A stretch of 64,000 nt of DNA, from positions 186,001 to 250,000 of the forward strand of contig NZ_JAMGSI010000001.1 of NCBI RefSeq assembly GCF_023516715.1, read 5' to 3'. Below the pieces are notes generated by a model, which did not search any database, was not told the origin of the DNA, and was given only the letters and a program-made list of their open reading frames with translations. A program made the translations under genes and the position numbers. Within the stretch, counting starts at the first letter, position 1. Each line of letters opens with the position of its first letter. Positions 1 to 7,397 of this stretch are shown here, piece by piece. Origin of the DNA: Akkermansia massiliensis. Lineage in GTDB: Bacteria > Verrucomicrobiota > Verrucomicrobiia > Verrucomicrobiales > Akkermansiaceae.

Positions 1-1
1 C

Positions 2-58
2 TTTTCCTCCCTGCTGGTTGGCATCTGCACGATCATTTATTTCATCGTTAAATCTTAG
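2..58 (+). CDS. C-terminal end of an upstream membrane protein (partial)
   Basis: The second frame from base 2 is open to a TAG at 56-58. It encodes a strongly hydrophobic stretch of about 16 residues followed by Lys-Ser, as expected of a membrane protein with a C-terminal helix. The stop codon overlaps a possible GTG start of the next gene by one base, which suggests translational coupling. Too little is visible to name the product, and a chance open frame is possible. Confidence 0.3.
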   Translation, partial: FSSLLVGICTIIYFIVKS

Positions 59-63
59 TGTAT

Positions 64-432
64 ATGAACGGATTGGATCAATTTGTAACTTCTATCGTGG
101 AGCAGACTATTGAAAGTCTGCATGACCGCGGCTTGTTGATTTTGGAAGAATCCGATGAACAGAAAGCCGCCCGCATGTTTAATGGAAAGCTGGAACTCTC
201 TATAAACGACCTGGCGCAGCATCCAGCCTGCGGATGGTCACGCAAGAAGACTATTAAACTTCTACGGGACAAACACATAGAAGACCTTGGTACCAGTGCC
301 CGCGACTACCGTATTTCTGCCGTGAGCGTGTACCGCTTTCTTACTAAGGAGAAAATCTCTCAGACAGGGGTCGACATGAACAGACCTCCCGCAAAACGGA
401 AGAGGAACCCCCCAAGTACCATTTCCAACTAA
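64..432 (+). CDS. Small phage protein of unknown function
   Basis: About 122 residues, basic at the C-terminus (a Lys/Arg/Pro-rich tail of about 20 residues). I start it at ATG 64. A GTG six bases earlier (58) overlaps the stop of the preceding frame and is an alternative. Residues 50-100 contain a stretch that reads like a small helical DNA-binding region, with a Trp-Ser-Arg-Lys-Lys-Thr segment followed by a Tyr-Arg-Ile-Ser-Ala segment. I do not recognise a family. Its place ahead of the recombination genes suggests an early phage gene. Confidence 0.6.
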   Translation: MNGLDQFVTSIVEQTIESLHDRGLLILEESDEQKAARMFNGKLELSINDLAQHPACGWSRKKTIKLLRDKHIEDLGTSARDYRISAVSVYRFLTKEKISQTGVDMNRPPAKRKRNPPSTISN

Positions 433-466
433 CCTAACCTAAGTAACAACAAACAGAAAAAACACC

Positions 467-943
467 ATGCAAAGAAACGAATGTAAGACTGGAACAGCGA
501 AGTACGACCCGGCGCGGAAATACCGCAAGGGGGATTTAGTTCGAATCACCGGATTTCACGGGAGGCTTTTCGGAAGTGGAGGTAATCGGGAGTTGTCCGC
601 AAATAACGCAATTGGAGGCCAAGTGGCCCTTTGTGGAGACGAGATTGCGGGAGGGGATGTTAGCCTCCCTGATGGCGTTTTACTAAACCGAAACAATTAC
701 CTTTCAGTTGCTTGTATCAAACTTGTCAAGCCGATTGAAGAAATTGAAGCGGAACAACCTTATAGGGTCGAAGAGATGGCTTTTAATTTCCGGGTCACGA
801 GAGATATCTACTATATGCACACAATATGGTGGAATTCAGACGCTTGTCTCACATCTCCCTACAACAAGGAAGAAGCCTTAAGGAAAGCGCAGGAGCTTTG
901 CGACGAACTGAACCGCAAGCATCAGGAATCCCTGAATGCCTAA
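467..943 (+). CDS. Phage protein of unknown function
   Basis: A 158-residue soluble protein without a recognised domain or membrane segment. The first 40 residues contain a Lys-Gly-Asp-Leu-Val-Arg-Ile motif typical of a small beta-barrel, of the kind that opens many hypothetical phage proteins. The C-terminal 50 residues look helical (many Glu, Leu, Asn). The start is preceded by an A/C-rich leader (about 443-466) with no Shine-Dalgarno sequence, a leader type seen repeatedly in this prophage. It lies directly ahead of recT and is probably expressed with it. Confidence 0.65.
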   Translation: MQRNECKTGTAKYDPARKYRKGDLVRITGFHGRLFGSGGNRELSANNAIGGQVALCGDEIAGGDVSLPDGVLLNRNNYLSVACIKLVKPIEEIEAEQPYRVEEMAFNFRVTRDIYYMHTIWWNSDACLTSPYNKEEALRKAQELCDELNRKHQESLNA

Positions 944-1008
944 AAAGCAGTTGGCCGGGGTCAGCGCCAACTGATCCCCGGCCTGTTACACAGAACCATG
1001 CAAAGATT

Positions 1009-1956
1009 ATGAGTAACGCACCTACACATAAACTAGATTTGCCCCAGGCGCCAGTCCCGAAAAAGACACTCCATGAAATTGTGATGTCGGAGGACATGAA
1101 GAGCCACATTGCCCAGCTTGTAGAGGGCATGATGACGCCGGAACGCTGTATCAGTATCTTCTGGCACTGCTGCCAGAAAACCCCACTCCTTCAGCAATGC
1201 GCCCCTGTAACGCTGATTGCATCCCTGAAAAACCTGCTGATGATGCGTTGTGAGCCTGACGGCATCCACGGCTATCTTGTTCCATTTTGGGCTAAAGACA
1301 AGGCAACCGGAAAGCCCGTGCTAACCTGCGTGCCGGTGCCCTCCGCCCGCGGCCTGATGCGTATGGCCCGCTCCAATGGCGTCACCAACCTCAACATTGG
1401 CATTGCACGTGAGGGAGAGCCGTTTTACTGGAATATCGAGGACGGGAAATTTGTCATGGGTCACACCCCCGGATGGGATGACGACAAGAAACCCATCAGG
1501 GGTTTTTACTGTATCTGGACAGACAAGGATAGCTACTTGCACGGGGAGCGGATGAGTCTGAAAGCCGTCAATGATATCATGGCCCGCTCCAACTCCCGTA
1601 ACAAGAAGGGGGAAATCGTAGGACCCTGGAAAACCGATTTTGAACAAATGGGCTTGAAAACAGTGATCAAGCGCGCCTCCAAGCAATGGGATTTGCCCTT
1701 GTATATCCAGCAAGCCATGAGCGTCTCCGACGAACAGGAATTTGGAAGCGAAATGCGGAATGTAACCCCGGAAAAAACCGATGGACCCGCCGAAGGGGAA
1801 ACCCCGTGGAACAACGCGCCAGCACCTGAAGAATTCCAAAACGACCAACCGGAAGCCCTGCCGGAACCGGAGCCGGAAGGACAGAATGACCTTATTCCCG
1901 GACTGAAGATGCCCGCGCCGAAAGAGCCCGTAACCATCAGCAGGGAGGACTATTGA
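1009..1956 (+). CDS. recT: RecT-family single-strand annealing protein
   Basis: 315 residues matching the RecT/Bet-like phage recombinase family. The core runs from about residue 25 to 240 and includes the hallmark stretches around a Pro-Glu-Arg-Cys helix, Leu-Lys-Asn-Leu-Leu-Met, and Lys-Thr-Val-Ile-Lys-Arg-Ala-Ser-Lys. The last 75 residues are acidic and Pro-rich, as is common in this family. RecT coats and anneals single-stranded DNA and works with a 5'-3' exonuclease, here the next gene, one base downstream. I use ATG 1009 because the open frame upstream to 826 overlaps the previous gene and has no family character. Confidence 0.9.
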   Translation: MSNAPTHKLDLPQAPVPKKTLHEIVMSEDMKSHIAQLVEGMMTPERCISIFWHCCQKTPLLQQCAPVTLIASLKNLLMMRCEPDGIHGYLVPFWAKDKATGKPVLTCVPVPSARGLMRMARSNGVTNLNIGIAREGEPFYWNIEDGKFVMGHTPGWDDDKKPIRGFYCIWTDKDSYLHGERMSLKAVNDIMARSNSRNKKGEIVGPWKTDFEQMGLKTVIKRASKQWDLPLYIQQAMSVSDEQEFGSEMRNVTPEKTDGPAEGETPWNNAPAPEEFQNDQPEALPEPEPEGQNDLIPGLKMPAPKEPVTISREDY

Positions 1957-1957
1957 C

Positions 1958-2647
1958 ATGAGCCTATCATCGAATTGTACCGTTTACGAGAACGTGCCCC
2001 AGCGTTCGGAAGCGTGGTTCAAGTTGCGCTCCGGACGCCTGACGGCCAGCAATTTTGACAGGCTGCTTACCCCTACGGGACGCAAACCCCAGCCCAAGAA
2101 CAACAAAGAAAGGGGCCCGTGGGGCGCCCTGATTATTGAATTGTGCTGCTCTTTCCTCCGTCCTGATGAAATCCAATGGGAAGGAAACCGCCACACGGAC
2201 CGGGGAGAAGAACTGGAACCGGAAGCCAGGGACGAATTCAGAAAAATAACCGGACTGACTGTCAAGGAAGTGGGGTTTGTCCTTTGCAAAGACGGCCCGG
2301 TTGGGTGCAGCCCTGACGGACTCATTGTTGATGCGTCTGGCGATTACATTGCCGGACTGGAAATCAAGTGCCCTCTCTCCAAGACACATGCTCTTTACCT
2401 GCTCAACGGCGTGCTGCCAGATGACTACCGGCAGCAAGTTCACGGCTCTATGGCCGTGACGGGGTTGCGGACATGGTATTTCATTTCCTACTGCCGGGGC
2501 CTGCGTCCGTTTGTCATCAAGGTGGAGTGGGATGAATACACGGACAAAATCAAGGAAGCCTTGGATGAATTTAAAGCGGAATATCGGGATAAATACGATC
2601 TCATTATGCCGCGCATCCGCCCGGCAGCAGAAGGGAGGGCGGCATGA
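1958..2647 (+). CDS. YqaJ/lambda-type exonuclease
   Basis: A 229-residue member of the YqaJ viral recombinase family, related to lambda exonuclease (PD-(D/E)XK fold). The catalytic residues are visible: Glu in Arg-Gly-Glu-Glu (residues 82-85), Asp120 in Ser-Pro-Asp-Gly, and Glu135-x-Lys137 in Leu-Glu-Ile-Lys-Cys-Pro. It would resect double-stranded ends to give the single strands that RecT anneals. It starts one base after recT and overlaps the next gene by four bases, so the three form a coupled recombination operon. Confidence 0.92.
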   Translation: MSLSSNCTVYENVPQRSEAWFKLRSGRLTASNFDRLLTPTGRKPQPKNNKERGPWGALIIELCCSFLRPDEIQWEGNRHTDRGEELEPEARDEFRKITGLTVKEVGFVLCKDGPVGCSPDGLIVDASGDYIAGLEIKCPLSKTHALYLLNGVLPDDYRQQVHGSMAVTGLRTWYFISYCRGLRPFVIKVEWDEYTDKIKEALDEFKAEYRDKYDLIMPRIRPAAEGRAA

Positions 2648-2985
2648 GAACGAAGGCAAGAGCTATCCACCGGCCCGGCGTGATGAACAAAACGGAAGCC
2701 GCCTATGGCTTTTACCTGTCTGACCTCCAAAACAAAGGGGAGATACGGGAATTCAAGTTTGAAGCCGTCAAACTGATCCTGGGGAACCGCTGCTCATACA
2801 CACCGGATTTCATGGTTGTCCGCCCTGACGGCACCCTTGAATTCCACGAGGTGAAAGGCTTCTGGCGCGACGACGCCAGGGTAAAAATCAAGACCGCCGC
2901 CGACAAGTTCCCCTTTGTTTTTATCGCTGCCAAGCAGACAAAAACGGGTTGGGAAATCGAAACAATCCAGGAAGGAGAAAATTGA
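2644..2985 (+). CDS. DUF1064-family phage nuclease-like protein
   Basis: A 113-residue protein of the DUF1064 type, small phage proteins with a restriction-endonuclease-like core. Tyr-Thr-Pro-Asp-Phe (about residues 55-59) and Phe-His-Glu-Val-Lys-Gly (about 71-76) supply the D...ExK catalytic pattern. Families of this kind sit in phage recombination modules and are thought to resolve or trim branched DNA. That role is inferred here from context. The ATG overlaps the stop of the exonuclease gene by four bases. Confidence 0.8.
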   Translation: MRTKARAIHRPGVMNKTEAAYGFYLSDLQNKGEIREFKFEAVKLILGNRCSYTPDFMVVRPDGTLEFHEVKGFWRDDARVKIKTAADKFPFVFIAAKQTKTGWEIETIQEGEN

Positions 2986-2986
2986 A

Positions 2987-3325
2987 ATGAATAGATTTAA
3001 GAAAACATATAGAGAATGCCTTTGCTTAGTATCATCAGGAGGTTTTGTCGCAGGATGTATTTATCCGATCGTTGGTTGGAATAATGGTCTACATGTTATT
3101 ACAGAAGATAAAAACGGTGAACCATTGGATTATTTGCTTCATAATGGGGGCGGTGATCCTGTTGAAAACGAATATGGGATAACAGGCGATCTTGCGGCGG
3201 TAGATGATAGATTCGACGAAGAACAAGGAAACTTAATATTCCGAACTTTGGTTGACGGTAAAATCGACACATATCCGTGGGAACTTGAACAGAAGGGAGG
3301 GGCCGAAAATGAAACTGACGCCTGA
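2987..3325 (+). CDS. Small AT-rich phage protein of unknown function
   Basis: A 112-residue acidic protein, clearly more AT-rich than its neighbours, which hints at separate acquisition. Start ATG 2987 follows a GGAGG-containing stretch of the previous gene by about 14 bases. It has no membrane segment, signal peptide or recognised motif. The middle reads as a small beta-rich domain (Gly-Cys-Ile-Tyr-Pro-Ile-Val-Gly-Trp), similar in feel to the small barrel-like proteins common in phage early regions. The 3' end overlaps the next gene by 17 bases. Confidence 0.6.
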   Translation: MNRFKKTYRECLCLVSSGGFVAGCIYPIVGWNNGLHVITEDKNGEPLDYLLHNGGGDPVENEYGITGDLAAVDDRFDEEQGNLIFRTLVDGKIDTYPWELEQKGGAENETDA

Positions 3326-3611
3326 ACAGAAAGCTTTTTACGAGTACGGGAAAGCCCGTGAGGCTCTTCGGCTCTTTAAGACGGACTTTGCATACCGGGA
3401 AGAAACTTTAAGAGAATTCTACGAGAACTATGTATGTGAAGCCTGGCAGAAGCGGGCCGCGTGCAGGGCGTGGGTGCCTTTAAAGGAGCGAAATTGCAAC
3501 AATTGCATGCACCTTTATCGCGACACGAAATTTGGTTCTCCTTGTTTTTGTTGCACAGGTATTGACGACGAAATTCCCAATAACTGGGAGCCGAGAAAGG
3601 AGGCATTATGA
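3309..3611 (+). CDS. Small protein with a probable zinc-binding cysteine cluster
   Basis: A 100-residue protein. Its C-terminal third holds Cys-Asn-Asn-Cys-Met-His and Cys-Phe-Cys-Cys, which would form a treble-clef or zinc-ribbon-like site, as in many small phage proteins involved in DNA transactions. The N-terminal half is helical and charged. A GGAGG about ten bases ahead of ATG 3309 supports the start. It overlaps the previous gene by 17 bases and the next by four, so it belongs to the same early operon. Function unknown. Confidence 0.65.
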   Translation: MKLTPEQKAFYEYGKAREALRLFKTDFAYREETLREFYENYVCEAWQKRAACRAWVPLKERNCNNCMHLYRDTKFGSPCFCCTGIDDEIPNNWEPRKEAL

Positions 3612-4210
3612 AGGACTGGACAGGGAATAAAAGGACGCTTGGCGCTACGCTGGGAGCATCCTATCTCGCCACCGGTGAAAGGCCGAGGGAAGACTATTAC
3701 GCCACCGATCCGGACATGGTGCGGGATCTGCTCAACGCTGGCGCGCCTCTCCGTCAGCGGGTATGGGAACCAGCCTGCGGAGCTGGTCATATCGTCAATG
3801 TCCTGCGGGAGCGGGGGCATGAAGTCTGTGCAACCGACATTGTTGACCGTGGATGTCCTGATTCCTGCGTACAAGATTTCTTGTGGGAGTTCGACGATGG
3901 CGAGATAGGAGACGTGGATATTATGACCAATCCTCCCTACGCCACAGCCCTTGAATTTGTCGAGCGTGCGCTTGCCTGCGTCAAGGATGGAGCCAATGTC
4001 TGGATGCTTCTGCGTCTCCAGTTTTTAGAGGGCAAGGCCCGGCGCCGGTTGTTCGACGTTGCCCCCCCCTCCGACGTGTGGGTATTCAGCGAGCGGCGGA
4101 CCTGCGCCAAAAACGGGGATTTTTCCAAAACCGAAGGCGGCGCCATTGCCTACGCTTGGTTTCACTGGGTCAAAGGATATAACAATCAAACTATTGTGAA
4201 GTGGTTATGA
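3608..4210 (+). CDS. Phage N6-adenine DNA methyltransferase
   Basis: A 200-residue SAM-dependent methyltransferase. Motif I is Glu-Pro-Ala-Cys-Gly-Ala-Gly-His (about residues 53-60), and the amino-methyltransferase motif IV is Asn-Pro-Pro-Tyr (about residues 107-110). It is short, with no obvious target-recognition domain. The gene overlaps a second methyltransferase by four bases (ATGA). No restriction endonuclease accompanies the pair, so they are orphan methyltransferases, most likely used to protect phage DNA from host restriction. Confidence 0.85.
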   Translation: MKDWTGNKRTLGATLGASYLATGERPREDYYATDPDMVRDLLNAGAPLRQRVWEPACGAGHIVNVLRERGHEVCATDIVDRGCPDSCVQDFLWEFDDGEIGDVDIMTNPPYATALEFVERALACVKDGANVWMLLRLQFLEGKARRRLFDVAPPSDVWVFSERRTCAKNGDFSKTEGGAIAYAWFHWVKGYNNQTIVKWL

Positions 4211-4992
4211 AAGCCGTACTGCGATATTTAGGCGGTAAAAACCGCCTTGCCCCGTGGATTATCCGGCATTTCCCGGCTCACACTTGCTATGTGGAGCCAT
4301 ACAGCGGAAGCCTGGGTGTCTTGCTCAACAAGGCCCCGGCGCCGGTGGAAATCTGCAATGACAAAGACGGCGAGATTGTCAACCTGTTCCGCGTCCTCCG
4401 CAGTGAGGACGCCGGACGGCTGCTTGAGGCCGTCATGCTGACCCCATACAGCCGTGACGAGCTCAACGACTCCGCCCCTGCAGGTGATGCCGTGGAGCGT
4501 GCCCGGCGTCTGCTAGTGCGCTCCTGGATGGGGATTGCAAGCGACTCTTTCAGGGATGGACGTTCCGGCTTACTCGTAAGCCGGAACAGGGTGCCTTCTC
4601 CGGCTACCGACTGGGACCGGCTGCCGGAAACTCTGCGGCTGGCCACCCAGCGGTTAAAGCACGTCCACGTGGAAAACCGGGACGCCCTTGACGTCTTACA
4701 GGCCCACGACGGGCCGGAAACACTCCACTACGTTGACCCGCCTTACATGCCAGCCACGCGCACCAGGACGGGGCGATACAGCCATGAGTACACGGAGGAC
4801 GATCACCGGCGCTTGCTCAACGTCCTGGTCACGCTGCAGGGCAAGGTGGTGTTGTCCGGCTATGATAACGAGCTTTACAACTCCGCCCTGCAGGGCTGGC
4901 ACAAGGACTCCATCAAGACCATTTCCAACATGAGCAGTCCACGTGTGGAATGCCTGTGGATTAACTACAACCCCCAACTGACGCTTTTTTAA
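4207..4992 (+). CDS. D12-class (Dam-like) DNA adenine methyltransferase
   Basis: 261 residues of the D12/Dam family. The N-terminal Tyr-Leu-Gly-Gly-Lys-Asn SAM motif is at about residues 6-11, Tyr-Val-Glu-Pro-Tyr-Ser-Gly follows at about 28-34, and the catalytic Asp-Pro-Pro-Tyr at about 177-180. Dam relatives methylate adenine, often in GATC, but the recognition sequence cannot be read from the protein. I start it at ATG 4207, which overlaps the stop of the previous methyltransferase; a GTG two codons earlier is less likely. The initiator gene follows after two bases. Confidence 0.9.
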   Translation: MKAVLRYLGGKNRLAPWIIRHFPAHTCYVEPYSGSLGVLLNKAPAPVEICNDKDGEIVNLFRVLRSEDAGRLLEAVMLTPYSRDELNDSAPAGDAVERARRLLVRSWMGIASDSFRDGRSGLLVSRNRVPSPATDWDRLPETLRLATQRLKHVHVENRDALDVLQAHDGPETLHYVDPPYMPATRTRTGRYSHEYTEDDHRRLLNVLVTLQGKVVLSGYDNELYNSALQGWHKDSIKTISNMSSPRVECLWINYNPQLTLF

Positions 4993-4994
4993 TT

Positions 4995-5765
4995 ATGGAA
5001 TTCATCAACATCCCAACAGCCTTGTTTTCCAGCCCCGAATATATCGGGGCGGAACCCGTACAGCGCGCTACCTGGATTTCTCTTCTTGCGTGGTGTTGTG
5101 AACAGGAGAATGGCGGCATCATTGAGGGTTGCCGCTCCTGGGGCATGCGTCGCTGGATGCAGACCTGCGGCGTGACGGACCAAGAAATCAACGTAGAAAA
5201 CGAACTTTACCATTTTGACGGTGATCATCTGGTCGTGTTCGGCTATCCTCATGAGATTCAGGAAACCCTCAAAGTCAAAAGGAAAACCGCCCGTGAAAAT
5301 GGGAAGCTGGGGGGACGCCCGAAGAAAACCAATGTTGAAACCAACATAGGAACCAACGCGGAAACCGAAGAAAAACCTACGTCGGTTTTTTCAGAAACCA
5401 ATGTAGGAACCGAAATAGGAACCAACGTAGCCCCCTATGTTGAAACCTATCCGAAAACCGTAAGGGAAGGGAAGGGAAGGAAGGAAGGAATTCACCCCCT
5501 TACCCCCTTTCCGTGCACCGTGGAGGAAATCGAAGACCATCTTCGGGCCGCGGCTTTTGCGGGGCGCGTGCGTTTAACCCCTGACCAGATACCGGACTGC
5601 GCTACGGCCTACTGGGGAAGCCGGGATGCCGTCAACTGGACCCGCAACGGCATCCCCGTGACCAAATGGCAATCTGACGCCATCAGCTTCGCCACCAGCT
5701 ACGCCCTCAACCATCCGCCGCCTCCTGAAAACGGAGACCCATATTCGAACCTTGAAGAACTTTAA
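4995..5765 (+). CDS. Phage replication initiator / helicase-loader-like protein with internal iterons
   Basis: A 256-residue protein directly ahead of a DnaB-type helicase, which is the usual place of a phage initiator or helicase loader. The N-terminal 90 residues look like a compact helical (winged-helix-like) domain. Residues about 111-157 are a degenerate tetrapeptide repeat (Asn-Val-Glu-Thr, Asn-Ile-Gly-Thr and so on), because the underlying DNA is a 12-bp repeat array. The C-terminal 80 residues form a second small domain. The layout, initiator gene carrying an iteron origin, is like lambda O. Family assignment is by context only. Confidence 0.6.
   Translation: MEFINIPTALFSSPEYIGAEPVQRATWISLLAWCCEQENGGIIEGCRSWGMRRWMQTCGVTDQEINVENELYHFDGDHLVVFGYPHEIQETLKVKRKTARENGKLGGRPKKTNVETNIGTNAETEEKPTSVFSETNVGTEIGTNVAPYVETYPKTVREGKGRKEGIHPLTPFPCTVEEIEDHLRAAAFAGRVRLTPDQIPDCATAYWGSRDAVNWTRNGIPVTKWQSDAISFATSYALNHPPPPENGDPYSNLEEL
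5326..5490 (+). repeat. 12-bp iteron array and homopurine tract: probable phage replication origin
   Basis: Units of the form RAACCRAnRTAG follow one another at exact 12-bp steps from 5326 to 5385 (five units). After a 9-bp spacer they resume from 5395 to 5466 (six units, the last three degenerate). The spacer is part of a small inverted repeat (AAAAACC ... GGTTTTT, 5371-5391). Directly downstream, 5463-5490 is almost pure purine (GGGAA/GGAA repeats). Iterons inside the initiator gene next to a helicase gene are the classic lambdoid origin layout. The repeat is read directly; the origin role is inferred. Confidence 0.65.
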
Positions 5766-5785
5766 CAATCAACCTATTTCAAAAC

Positions 5786-7132
5786 ATGATCGACTCTCAA
5801 ACACTCATTGACGCTGAAAAACTGGTGCTTTCCCAAGCTATGGACGGAACCCAGGCATTTACGGACTTCCGGGACAAAGGCATTTCCCGGCAGACATTCA
5901 GCCTCCCGGCACATCAACAGATTTGGTCTGCCTTGGAAACCATTGCCAAGACAGGCGGCACCGTGGATGCCCTGACCGTCATTGCTCACCTGGAGACTCA
6001 AGGCCAGCTTGACGCCGTAGGAGGGCACGCCGGGGTGGTAGAGATTGCCACCTATGGAGCCCTTGCCCGCTACAAGACGGACGCTGCGCTGGAAATGGTC
6101 ACGGAAGCCGCAAAAAGACGTTCTCTGCTCGCTTTTGCGTCCCGGATTGCGGAATGTGCCGGAGACCAGCTCAAAAGTGCGGAAGAGACATTGGATGAAG
6201 TTGAACGCGATATGTCCTCCCTGCGGGACAAATGCGGCGTCAAGCAAACCGAAACCATCCGCGGGGCGGTGGGCTCCATCATCGAAAACCTGCAATGGCG
6301 CATGAAGAACCCCGGCGCCATCAAGGGGCTGTCTTCCGGGTTCCGCCGTCTAAATCTGACCCTGGACGGGTTACAGCCCGGCGCCATGATCGTGATCGCC
6401 GCCCGGCCCGGCGTTGGGAAAACCGCTGCCCTGGTCAACATCCTGACCAACATCTGCCTGGAAGGAACCCCCGTGGGCATGTTCAGCCTGGAAATGCCGA
6501 AAGCCCAGCTTTTGGAGCGCATTCTTTACGGCATGGCCGGAATCAACTCCGACGACATTCGCCGCGGCAAGCCGATGACGGTCGGACAGCAGCAGAATTT
6601 CACGGCTGCTGTGCGGAAAATCACGGATGCCCCTCTGCACATCGACGATGAAAGCGCCCTGACCATTGATAAAATCATGGCCCGTGGGCGCCGGATGGTC
6701 CGGGAACATGGCGTCAAGTGCATCGGGGTAGACTACTTGCAGCTTGTGCGCTCCACGTCCCAGCAGGCCCGCGGGAGCCGGGAGCGGGAAGTCTCGGAAA
6801 TCTCGGCCGGCCTGAAGGCTATGGCAAAAGAGTTGAATATTCCCGTCCTGGTGCTGGCCCAGCTCAACCGCGACGTGGAAAAGCGTCAAGGCAAGTCCCA
6901 GGGAAAGCCGGTTGTTTCCGACCTGCGCGACTCCGGATCCATTGAACAGGACGCGGACCAGATCATCATGATTCACCGGCCCGGAATGTATAATCCGGAC
7001 AAGCACGCGCCCACAGAAGCGCAGTGGATTATTGGCAAAAACCGCTTTGGGCGTATGGGGCATATTCCGTTCCGTTGGATCGCGGAACTTACGAAATACG
7101 AAGAAGAATCTACAACCACCAGCAAATCATGA
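5786..7132 (+). CDS. dnaB: DnaB-family replicative helicase
   Basis: 448 residues, the usual size of a phage or bacterial DnaB. The N-terminal helical domain (residues 1-100) starts with the family-typical Asp-Ala-Glu-Lys-Leu-Val-Leu. The RecA-like C-terminal domain carries Walker A Ala-Arg-Pro-Gly-Val-Gly-Lys-Thr (about 203-210), Walker B around Ile-Gly-Val-Asp-Tyr-Leu-Gln-Leu (about 313-320), and the late Leu-Arg-Asp-Ser-Gly-Ser-Ile-Glu-Gln-Asp-Ala-Asp motif. It unwinds the phage fork, probably loaded by the preceding gene product. The leader before the ATG is A-rich with no Shine-Dalgarno sequence. Confidence 0.95.
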   Translation: MIDSQTLIDAEKLVLSQAMDGTQAFTDFRDKGISRQTFSLPAHQQIWSALETIAKTGGTVDALTVIAHLETQGQLDAVGGHAGVVEIATYGALARYKTDAALEMVTEAAKRRSLLAFASRIAECAGDQLKSAEETLDEVERDMSSLRDKCGVKQTETIRGAVGSIIENLQWRMKNPGAIKGLSSGFRRLNLTLDGLQPGAMIVIAARPGVGKTAALVNILTNICLEGTPVGMFSLEMPKAQLLERILYGMAGINSDDIRRGKPMTVGQQQNFTAAVRKITDAPLHIDDESALTIDKIMARGRRMVREHGVKCIGVDYLQLVRSTSQQARGSREREVSEISAGLKAMAKELNIPVLVLAQLNRDVEKRQGKSQGKPVVSDLRDSGSIEQDADQIIMIHRPGMYNPDKHAPTEAQWIIGKNRFGRMGHIPFRWIAELTKYEEESTTTSKS

Positions 7133-7395
7133 AAAAACTAGACATCATCACTCAACCCTGCGGAGCTCATGCCTTGAGAATGTCCCTCTATTTGGGACCC
7201 AAGCGCAAGAGAATGAGAATTTGCATCGGGCTGGAAACACACGATTACATGGAAGCCCAGCGCCGCGCATTGCTCCTTCTACGTTACAACAAACGCCTTG
7301 GAATTTATGATCAGGATATTCCCGGAGAAGCTGAAATCACATATCCCGCAAAAACGGATGACTTGCCCCTGTTCCGGGGCGACAATGGCGAATAA
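7129..7395 (+). CDS. Small basic phage protein of unknown function
   Basis: An 88-residue protein whose ATG overlaps the helicase stop (ATGA), so it is translationally coupled. The first 60 residues are rich in Lys and Arg and resemble the arm-type DNA-binding N-terminus of an integrase (Lys-Arg-Lys-Arg-Met-Arg-Ile-Cys-Ile-Gly-Leu-Glu-Thr). The protein has no catalytic domain. It may be a stand-alone AP2/arm-binding-like DNA-binding protein. This is a resemblance, not an assignment. Confidence 0.55.
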   Translation: MKKLDIITQPCGAHALRMSLYLGPKRKRMRICIGLETHDYMEAQRRALLLLRYNKRLGIYDQDIPGEAEITYPAKTDDLPLFRGDNGE

Positions 7396-7397
7396 AA

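Noticed and set aside
826-1008. N-terminal extension of RecT
   Set aside because: It overlaps the preceding gene in another frame and shows no family similarity; ATG 1009 gives a normal RecT start.
5326-5466. CRISPR-like repeats
   Set aside because: The units are 12 bp, contiguous and degenerate with no spacers, and lie within a coding gene; an iteron origin fits.
7129-7395. Phage integrase
   Set aside because: Only an arm-like basic stretch is present; there is no tyrosine or serine recombinase catalytic domain, and no integrase is found in the window.
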